Source: Pseudomonadota bacterium (GTDB lineage Bacteria; Pseudomonadota; Alphaproteobacteria; Rhizobiales; Xanthobacteraceae). Taken from it: a stretch of DNA of 6,091 nt. Both the position numbers and the translations under genes were made by a program. Below the pieces are notes generated by a model. That model saw only the letters and a program-made list of their open reading frames with translations, ran no database searches and had not been told where the DNA came from. Location: assembly GCA_021779635.1 (NCBI GenBank), contig JAJYAH010000449.1, positions 1 through 6,091 of the forward strand. Reading direction: 5' to 3'. This document shows positions 1 to 5,164 of the stretch, one piece after another; the stretch's first letter is position 1, and each line of letters opens with the position of its first letter.

Positions 1-65
1 TCCTGCACGTTCGGCGGCAGGAGCAGTGTCTGATCGATATTCCAGGGGCGAAAATACTTGCTCAT
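1..65 (-). CDS. IS transposase, N-terminal fragment (IS1182-like), runs off the left edge
   Basis: Read on the minus strand from the ATG at 65-63, 21 codons plus two bases are open to the window edge. The peptide includes FRPWNIDQTLLLPPNVQ after a short MSKY start. This resembles the conserved N-terminus of IS1182-type transposases (a DUF772 domain followed by a DDE domain), which commonly begin with an F-R-x-W-x-x-D-Q-x-x-L-L-P-P-S-V pattern. The enzyme would catalyse cut-and-paste movement of its own element; the catalytic domain lies outside the window. No clear Shine-Dalgarno sequence precedes the ATG. The gene is divergent from, and almost touching, the caspase-like gene, which places an IS end at that gene's 5' side. 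The family assignment is from recalled motif similarity over only 21 residues, so the general call (transposase start) is firmer than the family name. Confidence 0.72.
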   Translation of the reverse strand, partial: MSKYFRPWNIDQTLLLPPNVQ

Positions 66-120
66 AGCCCAAGGTTGAATCAGACTCGCTCAGAATTGAA
101 CAGCGACTATGCGGACAGGC
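1..120 (-). mobile_element. Outer end of an insertion sequence (boundary approximate)
   Basis: The transposase start codon lies at 63-65, so the terminal inverted repeat of the element should be within the next several tens of bases. Signal-peptide-like codons of the caspase gene become recognisable from about 120 (LLAAVVSAAAPADA), so the junction is inferred at roughly 100-122. Neither the terminal repeat nor the target duplication can be identified, because the other IS end is outside the window. Confidence 0.4.
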
Positions 121-1115
121 TCCTAGCGGCTGTCGTTTCTGCAGCGGCGCCGGCCGATGCCGGCGTGCGCTTCGCGCTCGTCATCGGCAACGGCAAATAT
201 GTCAACGCGCCGGCGCTGGAAAACCCCGCCAACGACTCAGCCGATCTCGCCAAGGCGCTGCGCGGCGTCGGCTTCGAGGTCATCGAGCAGCAGGATGCGT
301 CGCGCGAGGCGATGACCAAGGCGCTGCGCGAGTTCTCCGCCCGCCTGCGCGGCACCGAGGTCGCACTGTTCTTCTATGCCGGCCACGGCATCCAGTTGAA
401 CGGCGAGAACTATCTCCTGCCCGTCGACGCCGACATCCAGAGTCCTGCGGATGTGCGCTTCAACACCGTCGATCTCACCGACATCCAGCAGGAGATGGAG
501 GGGAGCGGACGCGTCAACATCATCATCCTCGATGCCTGTCGCAACAATCCCTTCGCCGACCGCCTTGCCCAGAGCGGCCGCGCGGCACCCTCGCGCGGCC
601 TCGGCCGGATCGACGCGGCGGGGGAAGGCTCGCTGATCGTCTATTCGACGCAACCCAACAACGTCGCGCTCGATCGCGCCGGGCGCAACTCTCCCTTCAC
701 CGCCGCATTGCTCAAGCATGTCATCACGCCCAAGGCGCTCGACTATTACGAGAAGGCAATCGAGGGCGGCAGTTCGTTTTCGCTCAACCAGCTCGGCGTC
801 ATGTATTTCTCCGGCAAGGGCGTCGAACGCGACTACCACGCGGCGGCCGAATATTTCAAACAGGCCGCCGACCTCGACGACGGCTATGCGCTCAAATTCC
901 TGGCCAACATGAACGAGCGCCGCCTGCTCGGCGGCAAGAATCTGGAGCAGGCTGGGGCGCTCCGCGCCCGCGCGCAGCAGGTCGACCCCGACAGCCAGAA
1001 CCCCGACGTGCCGCCCCCCGCCACGACGCCCGTGCGCCATGTGGCCTCGGGCCGCTCACACACCATCGTCATCCGCCGCTACCGCTTCATAGGCTGCACC
1101 TGGATGTGGTGCTGA
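75..1115 (+). CDS. Caspase-family (peptidase C14) protein with Sel1-type repeats; IS-disrupted 5' end, truncated caspase domain
   Basis: This is a 346-codon frame from a TTG. Residues ~16-29 look like the end of a signal peptide (LLAAVVSAAAPADA), pointing to an originally exported protein. The caspase-like fold starts at VRFALVIGNGKY (31-42). The catalytic dyad is present: His104 in FYAGHG and Cys155 in DACRNNP. The fold runs to SPFTAALLKH (206-215). In related proteins about 35-40 further residues follow, with the final helix and a PWxxSSLxGxFYL-like strand. Here residue 219 runs directly into two Sel1-type helical repeats (~220-295), so an in-frame internal deletion is likely. A Pro-rich tail (311-320) and RRYRFIGCTWMWC end the protein. 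The TTG start is weak: AAGG directly abuts it with no spacer. The first ~15 codons probably derive from the neighbouring IS, so the true start was probably lost. Metacaspase-like bacterial proteins act as proteases, often in stress or death responses. This copy is probably inactive or a pseudogene, although the frame itself is intact. Confidence 0.75.
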   Translation: MNQTRSELNSDYADRLLAAVVSAAAPADAGVRFALVIGNGKYVNAPALENPANDSADLAKALRGVGFEVIEQQDASREAMTKALREFSARLRGTEVALFFYAGHGIQLNGENYLLPVDADIQSPADVRFNTVDLTDIQQEMEGSGRVNIIILDACRNNPFADRLAQSGRAAPSRGLGRIDAAGEGSLIVYSTQPNNVALDRAGRNSPFTAALLKHVITPKALDYYEKAIEGGSSFSLNQLGVMYFSGKGVERDYHAAAEYFKQAADLDDGYALKFLANMNERRLLGGKNLEQAGALRARAQQVDPDSQNPDVPPPATTPVRHVASGRSHTIVIRRYRFIGCTWMWC

Positions 1116-1403
1116 CCGGCGCGCAGGCGATAGCACCAGACGTTACGGCTTCTCGAACAGTATGCCAAGGACAGGCCACACCGGGGCGAGGGCTGTACGC
1201 GCACGCTCGATCCGTTTGTCGAATTCAGTTTTGGAGGAGGACAATTCGGCTTTCTTATAGGCAAGGTAGTCGCGGCTGCTGTGGCAGAGGCCTTTATGGC
1301 CTGTTAGTATATTAGCCGAAAGGTGTGAACGACCCTGTCTATCTCGCGGCAAGCGTCCTAACCTTCGCCGGACGACGACATCGATTGAGCCACGTTGAAA
1401 GCC
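1116..1403. other. Gene-poor stretch with no supported gene; possible degenerate remnants
   Basis: About 290 bases between the caspase-like gene and the left direct repeat, visibly less GC-rich than the flanks. Two antiparallel frames are open. On the plus strand, 1131-1307 is in the same phase as the caspase gene but lies after two stops (TGA 1113, TAG 1128); it has no start codon with a ribosome site and ends GKVVAAAVAEAFMAC. On the minus strand, about 1143-1352 has only a TTG start and a charged, helix-like C-terminus (SKTEFDKRIERARTALAP). I recognise neither. AGGCC-TTTAT-GGCCT at 1288-1302 is a short perfect inverted repeat, but no T-run follows it on either strand, so I do not call a terminator. 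Confidence 0.4.
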
Positions 1404-1451
1404 CTACTTGATCCGCCTGAACCGCACACTCTTGCCGTCGGCGAGTCTGGT
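1404..1451 (-). repeat. Left imperfect direct repeat: orphan copy of a DUF7662-like gene 3' end
   Basis: This 48-bp stretch matches 2243-2290 at 42 of 48 positions, in the same orientation. On the minus strand it encodes RLADGKSVRFRRIK followed by TAG, against RLADGKSVRFKRMK followed by TAG in the complete gene. The differences are synonymous or conservative (K/R, M/I), so this looks like the tail of a once-functional homologue rather than a fresh duplication. No gene body is attached: directly upstream in this reading direction is the end of the toxin gene. It is best read as the left boundary of an inserted cassette. Confidence 0.72.
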
Positions 1452-1462
1452 CGATGGACACG

Positions 1463-1891
1463 TTACCTGGATTTGCGGCCGGACCCCCGGCTGAAGGGAT
1501 CGATGACCGCGACTCGCGTGGGCTCGAAATCCGAGACATTGCGCGTTACCACGGTAAGCCCGTGTTCGAGTGCCGTCGCCGCGATCATGAGATCCGCACT
1601 GTCATTGCCAAGAGCGGCGCTCAGGGCGCCCCAACGCCGCGCGGCTCGCAGGTCGAATGGCACGACCCTTTCGCCGTAGAGAGTCAGGACCCGGTCCAGC
1701 CAGTCCGCAAGAGCGCCTGCAAAGCCGGGATCGGTAGCGCGCTGTCGCGCAATGCCGCGCTCTATTTCGCCAATGCTGATGACGCTCAGGAAGAGATCGG
1801 TCGCGCGCTGCTGTTCGAACCACTTCACGACCATCGGATCACGCTCCCGCCTGCGCAGTTCGGATAGCGTGACGGTATCGATCAGAAACAT
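1463..1891 (-). CDS. vapC: Type II toxin, VapC/FitB-like PIN-domain ribonuclease
   Basis: A 142-aa PIN-domain protein, close to the usual VapC/FitB length. The acidic residues of the metal-binding site are visible: Asp5 in FLIDT, Glu42 in SIGEIERG, Asp100 in SADLMIAATAL, and Asp121 in TRNVSDFEP. PIN toxins of this group are Mg2+/Mn2+-dependent endoribonucleases that cut tRNA or other structured RNA and halt translation when freed from their antitoxin. The usual DTN after the first strand reads DTV here, so the Asn next to the first catalytic Asp is replaced. The ATG overlaps the antitoxin stop by one base (TGATG), implying translational coupling, with the toxin second in the operon. The protein ends at TAA 1465-1463, 11 bp before the left direct repeat. 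The family call is firm; the RNA target cannot be read from sequence. Confidence 0.9.
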   Translation of the reverse strand: MFLIDTVTLSELRRRERDPMVVKWFEQQRATDLFLSVISIGEIERGIARQRATDPGFAGALADWLDRVLTLYGERVVPFDLRAARRWGALSAALGNDSADLMIAATALEHGLTVVTRNVSDFEPTRVAVIDPFSRGSGRKSR

Positions 1892-2148
1892 CAGAGATCG
1901 AGATCGCGCATCCGCACACTACGGCGCGGAAATTCCCCGTTGTCCTGCGGCATGGCCAGCAGCACATCGGCAAAGGACGGCGCCTGTGCACGTTCGAGAT
2001 GGCGCAGGCGCTCGTATTCCACCACATCCATGACGACCACGGCGGGTTTACCGTGCTTGGTGACCGTCTGCGGCATGCGCCTCGCGGCCTCGACGACCTC
2101 ACTGAAGCGATTCTTCGCGTCCTGCACCGACCAGTTGCGCCGAACCAT
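1891..2148 (-). CDS. Type II antitoxin, Phd/YefM family
   Basis: An 85-aa protein. The N-terminal WSVQDAKNRFSEVVEAAR (6-23) and the following PQTVTKHGKPAVVVM and EYERLR segments match the DNA-binding, dimerising Phd/YefM fold. The C-terminal ~30 residues (from AQAPSFADVLLAMP on) fit the usual disordered toxin-wrapping tail. It should neutralise the PIN toxin encoded immediately downstream and repress its own operon as antitoxin or as the toxin-antitoxin complex. The ATG start is supported by GAGG (minus strand, 2160-2157) with an 8-nt spacer. The stop shares one base with the toxin ATG. A promoter and a double palindromic operator lie just upstream. Phd-type antitoxins paired with VapC-type toxins are common, and such pairs are often labelled vapBC loosely. 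Confidence 0.9.
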   Translation of the reverse strand: MVRRNWSVQDAKNRFSEVVEAARRMPQTVTKHGKPAVVVMDVVEYERLRHLERAQAPSFADVLLAMPQDNGEFPRRSVRMRDLDL

Positions 2149-2160
2149 GCCCAGAGCCTC

Positions 2161-2187
2161 ATATTCTAGCTAGAATATCTAGCTAGA
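2161..2187. promoter_or_regulatory. Tandem palindromic operator of the toxin-antitoxin operon
   Basis: Two copies of the perfect palindrome TCTAGCTAGA lie at 2165-2174 and 2178-2187, three bases apart. The first is embedded in a larger perfect 18-bp palindrome, ATATTCTAGCTAGAATAT (2161-2178). The centres are 13 bp apart. The pair lies 13-39 bp upstream of the antitoxin ATG and overlaps the candidate -10 element. This is the expected place and shape for cooperative binding of Phd-type antitoxin dimers. The palindromes are direct observation; the binding is inferred. Confidence 0.8.
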
Positions 2188-2204
2188 GTCTGATGAGAAG
2201 TCAA
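2176..2204 (-). promoter_or_regulatory. Candidate sigma-70 promoter of the toxin-antitoxin operon
   Basis: On the minus strand TTGACT (2204-2199) is followed by a 17-bp spacer and TAGATA (2181-2176). The -35 is good and the -10 is moderate. The -10 overlaps both operator palindromes, so repressor binding would block polymerase, consistent with autoregulation. Transcription would start about 20 bp upstream of the antitoxin ATG. Confidence 0.6.
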
Positions 2205-2242
2205 GGCAAACGGCCCACGGGCTGGGCAGCCGACAGAAAACG

Positions 2243-2290
2243 CTACTTCATCCGCTTGAACCGGACGCTCTTGCCGTCGGCGAGCCGGGT
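2243..2290 (-). repeat. Right direct repeat: the 3' end of the intact DUF7662-like gene
   Basis: This is the partner of the repeat at 1404-1451, offset by 839 bp, with 42 of 48 bases identical. It spans the last 15 sense codons plus the stop of the complete gene. The two repeats bracket the toxin, antitoxin and operator exactly, leaving 11 bp on the toxin side and about 40 bp beyond the -35 on the other side. Confidence 0.72.
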
Positions 2291-2491
2291 GGCGACGTAG
2301 CCGCCGGCAAGGCAGGCCTCGCGCTGCGGCATCTTCTCCTGCGGGCTGCGCAGCGTTTCCCACCACGAGGCGCGGTGCGCCGCGCGCGGCAGTGCCGCAT
2401 CGATGATCTCCTCGATCTCGTCGAAGCGCAGCACGAATTCGGGCCGCGTCTGCTTCTTCAGATAATCGCGCAGCGCGTCGTAATCGTTCAC
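2243..2491 (-). CDS. Small DUF7662-like protein downstream of galU
   Basis: An 82-aa protein of unknown function, starting at the GTG 2491-2489. That GTG overlaps the galU TGA by four bases (GTGA), the expected arrangement for translational coupling. A longer frame extends upstream but only inside galU, so I chose the overlap start. Visible features are VNDYDALRDYL at the start, an acidic helix FDEIEEIIDAALP (23-35), a Trp pair in RASWWE (40-45), and a C-terminal AGGYVATRLADGKSVRFKR. This D-Y-x-x-L-x-x-Y-L ... F-x-x-I-E ... L-P ... W-W ... G-W/Y pattern matches small proteins grouped as DUF7662 as I recall that family. No catalytic site or membrane segment is evident. Its 3' end is one of the two direct repeats flanking the toxin-antitoxin cassette. 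It is probably co-transcribed with galU; the function is unknown. Confidence 0.78.
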   Translation of the reverse strand: MNDYDALRDYLKKQTRPEFVLRFDEIEEIIDAALPRAAHRASWWETLRSPQEKMPQREACLAGGYVATRLADGKSVRFKRMK

Positions 2492-3372
2492 GGGCGGTCC
2501 AGATATGTCTTCATCTCCGCGCGCAGGCCGTCGCGCAGATCGGCGCGCGCCAGGCCGAACGCGATGTTGGCGCGCAGGAAACCGGCCTTGGAGCCGCAAT
2601 CGTGCCGCTCGCCCTCGAACTCGACGCCGTAGAAGCTTTGCGTCTTGGCCAGCCCGATCATCGCGTCGGTGAGCTGGATCTCGCCGCCGGCACCGCGCTC
2701 CTGGGTTTCCAGGATCTTGAAGATCTCCGGTTGCAGGATGTAGCGCCCGGTGATCGAAAGATTCGACGGCGCGGTGCCCTTGGGCGGCTTTTCGACCATG
2801 CCGTCGACCTCGAACACATGGCCCTGTTCGAGGCGCTTGCCGACGCCGCAAATGCCGTATTGATGGGTGAGATGCGCCGGCACTTCCTCCACCGCGATCA
2901 GGTTGGATTTGTCGCCGAGCTTGCCCGCAGCTTCAATCATCTGGGCGAGACAACCCGGCGTGTTCAGCACCAGTTCGTCCGGCAGCACCACCGCGAACGG
3001 TTCGTTGCCGACGATGTCGCGGGCGCACCACACCGCATGACCGAGGCCGAGCGGCGCCTGTTGCCGGGTGAAGCTGATGGCGCCGGCCTCGGGCTGGTCG
3101 CGCGCCAGAACCTCCATCTCGGCCTTCTTGCCGCGCGCGGCAAGCGTGGCGTCGAGCTCGAACATCCGGTCGAAATGATCCTCGATCACCCCCTTGTTGC
3201 GGCCGGTGACGAAGATGAAATGTTCGATGCCGGCTTCCCGCGCCTCATCGACCACATACTGGATCAGCGGCCGGTCGACGATGGTCAGCATTTCCTTCGG
3301 CATCGCCTTGGTGGCGGGCAGGACGCGGGTGCCGAGACCGGCCACCGGGAAAACAGCTTTGCGGATTTTCAT
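2488..3372 (-). CDS. galU: UTP-glucose-1-phosphate uridylyltransferase (GalU)
   Basis: A 294-aa cytoplasmic enzyme, the usual length for bacterial GalU. It makes UDP-glucose from UTP and glucose-1-phosphate, the precursor of exopolysaccharide, lipopolysaccharide sugars, periplasmic glucans and UDP-galactose or UDP-glucuronate. Motifs in order: nucleotide-binding AGLGTRVLPATKAMPKEML (11-29), LIQYVVDEA (36-44), GLGHAV (109-114), the metal-binding Asp132 in VVLPDEL, Lys195 in MVEKP, and GGEIQLTDA (229-237). The ATG start at 3372-3370 gives the canonical MKIRKAVFPVAGLGTR N-terminus. The nearest purine-rich site (GAAGG, 3392-3388 on the minus strand) is rather far, about 15 nt away. The gene is divergent from the transglycosylase gene across 203 bp, and its stop overlaps the DUF7662-like gene. 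No frame damage is seen; identification is secure. Confidence 0.96.
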   Translation of the reverse strand: MKIRKAVFPVAGLGTRVLPATKAMPKEMLTIVDRPLIQYVVDEAREAGIEHFIFVTGRNKGVIEDHFDRMFELDATLAARGKKAEMEVLARDQPEAGAISFTRQQAPLGLGHAVWCARDIVGNEPFAVVLPDELVLNTPGCLAQMIEAAGKLGDKSNLIAVEEVPAHLTHQYGICGVGKRLEQGHVFEVDGMVEKPPKGTAPSNLSITGRYILQPEIFKILETQERGAGGEIQLTDAMIGLAKTQSFYGVEFEGERHDCGSKAGFLRANIAFGLARADLRDGLRAEMKTYLDRP

Positions 3373-3575
3373 GGCGATGTCGTGGAACCTTCAGCGGGGA
3401 GGTGGAACATAGCGGCTTGATCGCCTGTTGGTAGCCGGTTTGCGGGCCCGAACAAAGGCGGATTCACCACCTCCATGGACAAGAATCACGCGACAAAAAA
3501 CCGCCTTGTTAAGCTATTGGAAACCTCGACGAGGCCTCCTGAAAGCGGGGTGTTCAGGGACGGTGCAGGCAGGAC
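3373..3575. other. Divergent intergenic region between galU and the transglycosylase gene
   Basis: These 203 bp must hold promoters for both directions. I could not find a convincing -35/-10 pair on either strand. Features seen are an A-run (CGACAAAAAACCG around 3491-3503), the AT-richer CTTGTTAAGCTATTGG (3505-3520), and a short inverted repeat CCTCG-A-CGAGG at 3524-3534, about 40 bp upstream of the transglycosylase ATG. No ribosome site of ordinary spacing precedes galU. Confidence 0.5.
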
Positions 3576-5003
3576 ATGACGGGATCGATGGCACGATGGG
3601 CGAAACTGCGAAGCGGCGCGGTCATCATGACGGCGGCGCTGTTGCTGTGTGGCGAGACGCACGCGCAGTCCTCCGGCGGCGGCCCGTTCAGCTTCTTCGA
3701 TAACGTCTTTACCGGCTCGCTGTCGAAAGGCAGCCAGACCCCGCCGTCGGGGCAGCGGGCGGGAACCTCGGCGCAGGCGCAGCCGGCGCCCGCCGCGAGC
3801 AGCGCGCCGCAGCCATGGAGCGGCGAGGACGGCGCCTCCGGCCATCCCTTGATGACCGCGAGCGCGATCCGCGAGGCGGCGGCGAATTTCGATCATTGCG
3901 TCGCCTCGATGTGGCCCGACGCCGCACGCCGCGGCATCTCGCAACAAAGCTTCGAGCGCTTCACCGCCGGCCTGACGCCAGATTTGCGCATCATGGATCT
4001 GATGGATTCGCAGCCGGAATTCACCAAGTCGATCTGGGATTATCTCGACATTCTGGTCAACGACAACCGCGCCGCCAAGGGCCGCGAAATCCTGGCCAAA
4101 TACAGGCCGCAATTCGACGCGGCGGAGAGGACCTACGGCGTCGACCGTTATGTGGTCGCGGCGATCTGGGGCATCGAATCGAACTACTCGACCCAGATGG
4201 GTGATCGCAGCGTGCTGCAATCCACCGCGACCCTGTCCTGCATCGGCCGCCGCCAGAGATATTTCAGGGACGAGTTCCTCTCGGCGCTGGAAATCCTGCA
4301 CCATGGCGATCTGCGTCCCGAACAGATGCGCGGTTCCTGGGCCGGCGCGTTCGGGCCGACGCAATTCATGCCGACGGCGTTCAAACGTTACGCAGTCGAT
4401 GCCGACGGCGACGGCCGCCGCGACGTGGTCGACGACCCCGCCGATCTGATCGCTTCCACCGCCAACAACCTGAAAAAGGACGGCTGGCAGCCCGGCCAGA
4501 CCTGGGGCTTTGAGGTCGCGGTGCCGCCCGGGTTCAATTACATGCTGGCCGACCGCGCCAGGGCGATGACGGTGGCGCAGTGGGAACATCTGGGGCTCAA
4601 GCGCCCCGGCGGCCAGCCCTTCCCGCATCCGGCCGAAAAGGCCTATCTGCTGGCGCCGGCCGGCGCCGAGGGCCCCGGGTTCCTGATGCTGCAGAACTTC
4701 CGGGTGATCATGAAATACAACCCGGCGGAAGCCTATGCGCTGGCGATCGGCCACTTCGCCGACCGGCTGCGCGGCGGGGCGCCGTTCGTACAGCCCTGGC
4801 CGCGGCAGGAGCGGGAATTATCGCGTGCCGAGCGGCTGGAACTGCAGCAGTTGCTGGCCCAGCGCGGCTTCTATCGCGGCGTCCCGGACGGCCAGCTCGG
4901 GGGCCAGACCAGGGATGCGTTGCGCAGCTTCCAGGCCTCGATCGGCGCCGCTGCGGACGGATTTGCCTCCTCCGACGTGCTGGAGCGGCTGCGCGGGCAT
5001 TGA
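3576..5003 (+). CDS. Lytic murein transglycosylase, MltB-like (GH103), with peptidoglycan-binding domain
   Basis: A 475-aa exported enzyme that cleaves the MurNAc-GlcNAc bond of peptidoglycan, forming 1,6-anhydroMurNAc ends, for wall turnover and insertion of envelope complexes. It has a signal peptide (hydrophobic VIMTAALLLC, likely cut after THA30). LLLC is not a good lipobox because Leu precedes Cys, so a soluble periplasmic protein is expected. A Pro/Ala/Gln/Ser-rich linker (~52-90) precedes the MltB-type catalytic domain (~95-400): catalytic Glu201 in AAIWGIESNYS, the GAFGPTQFMPTAF motif (257-269), a DADGDGRRDVVDDPAD segment (275-290), and Asn-Leu-Lys at 298-300. A PG_binding_1-type domain (~415-475) ends it: LQQLLAQRGFYRGVPDGQLGGQTRDALRSFQ. 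The ATG at 3576 has AGGA only one base away (GGCAGGACATG); the in-frame ATG at 3588 is an alternative and would leave the signal peptide intact. A Cys pair (108, 222) could form a disulfide. Confidence 0.93.
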   Translation: MTGSMARWAKLRSGAVIMTAALLLCGETHAQSSGGGPFSFFDNVFTGSLSKGSQTPPSGQRAGTSAQAQPAPAASSAPQPWSGEDGASGHPLMTASAIREAAANFDHCVASMWPDAARRGISQQSFERFTAGLTPDLRIMDLMDSQPEFTKSIWDYLDILVNDNRAAKGREILAKYRPQFDAAERTYGVDRYVVAAIWGIESNYSTQMGDRSVLQSTATLSCIGRRQRYFRDEFLSALEILHHGDLRPEQMRGSWAGAFGPTQFMPTAFKRYAVDADGDGRRDVVDDPADLIASTANNLKKDGWQPGQTWGFEVAVPPGFNYMLADRARAMTVAQWEHLGLKRPGGQPFPHPAEKAYLLAPAGAEGPGFLMLQNFRVIMKYNPAEAYALAIGHFADRLRGGAPFVQPWPRQERELSRAERLELQQLLAQRGFYRGVPDGQLGGQTRDALRSFQASIGAAADGFASSDVLERLRGH

Positions 5004-5164
5004 AACACGGCCCCACGGCCCCAAAAGTAACCTTGAAAACGACAATGCCGCAGCAACCTTGACGGCGGCGGCGATGCCCGGCTTATGGTGGAGAATCTGC
5101 CCGCTTGCGGCCTGATTCCGCTACTATATAGCGGTTGCCTGATCTGCCATGACGATCGAAACGC
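5004..5164 (+). promoter_or_regulatory. Upstream region of the DUF459/SGNH gene with a candidate promoter
   Basis: These 161 bp separate the transglycosylase and SGNH-like genes, enough for an independent promoter. TTGACG (5059-5064), then 17 bp, then CTTATG (5082-5087) is one candidate with a good -35 and a poor -10. A second AT-rich spot, CTATATAG (5124-5131), resembles a -10 but lacks a well-spaced -35. I see no rho-independent terminator after the transglycosylase stop, only a direct repeat of ACGGCCCC. Confidence 0.35.
5118..5134. repeat. Perfect inverted repeat CCGCTA-N5-TAGCGG
   Basis: Six-base arms at 5118-5123 and 5129-5134 flank CTATA, centred about 39 bp upstream of the SGNH-like gene start. 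The core CTATATAG overlaps a possible -10. It could be an operator half-site pair or a small hairpin in the 5' leader. No T-run follows it, so a terminator is unlikely. Confidence 0.45.

Noticed and set aside
237..1040. Long minus-strand open frame opposite the caspase-like gene (267 codons)
   Set aside because: It is antisense to a protein with clear caspase motifs. The translation is Arg/Gly/Val-rich with no family features, as expected of a shadow frame in GC-rich DNA.
1288..1302. AGGCC-TTTAT-GGCCT as a terminator for the caspase-like gene
   Set aside because: The stem is only 5 bp, there is no T-run on either strand, and it lies about 170 bp beyond the stop codon.
1454..1867. Plus-strand 137-codon open frame over the toxin gene
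   Set aside because: It is antisense to a PIN-domain toxin with identifiable catalytic acids.
2211..2230. GC-rich GCCCACGGGC element as a terminator for the galU operon
   Set aside because: The palindrome would leave a two-base loop and is not followed by a T-run on the minus strand.
2492..2851. Upstream in-frame extension of the DUF7662-like gene
   Set aside because: The extension lies wholly inside galU and translates to Arg-rich nonsense. The GTG overlapping the galU stop gives the right N-terminus.
2602..3420. 272-codon plus-strand open frame opposite galU
   Set aside because: galU is certain on the minus strand; this is its complement frame.
3655..3669. Lipoprotein signal (LLLC) in the transglycosylase N-terminus
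   Set aside because: The residue before Cys is Leu, not Ala, Gly or Ser, and a normal signal-peptidase I site (THA followed by Q) comes five residues later.
3486..4754. 422-codon minus-strand open frame opposite the lytic transglycosylase
   Set aside because: The plus strand carries unmistakable MltB catalytic motifs and a signal peptide. The opposite frame is rich in His/Arg/Gly/Ala repeats without any motif.
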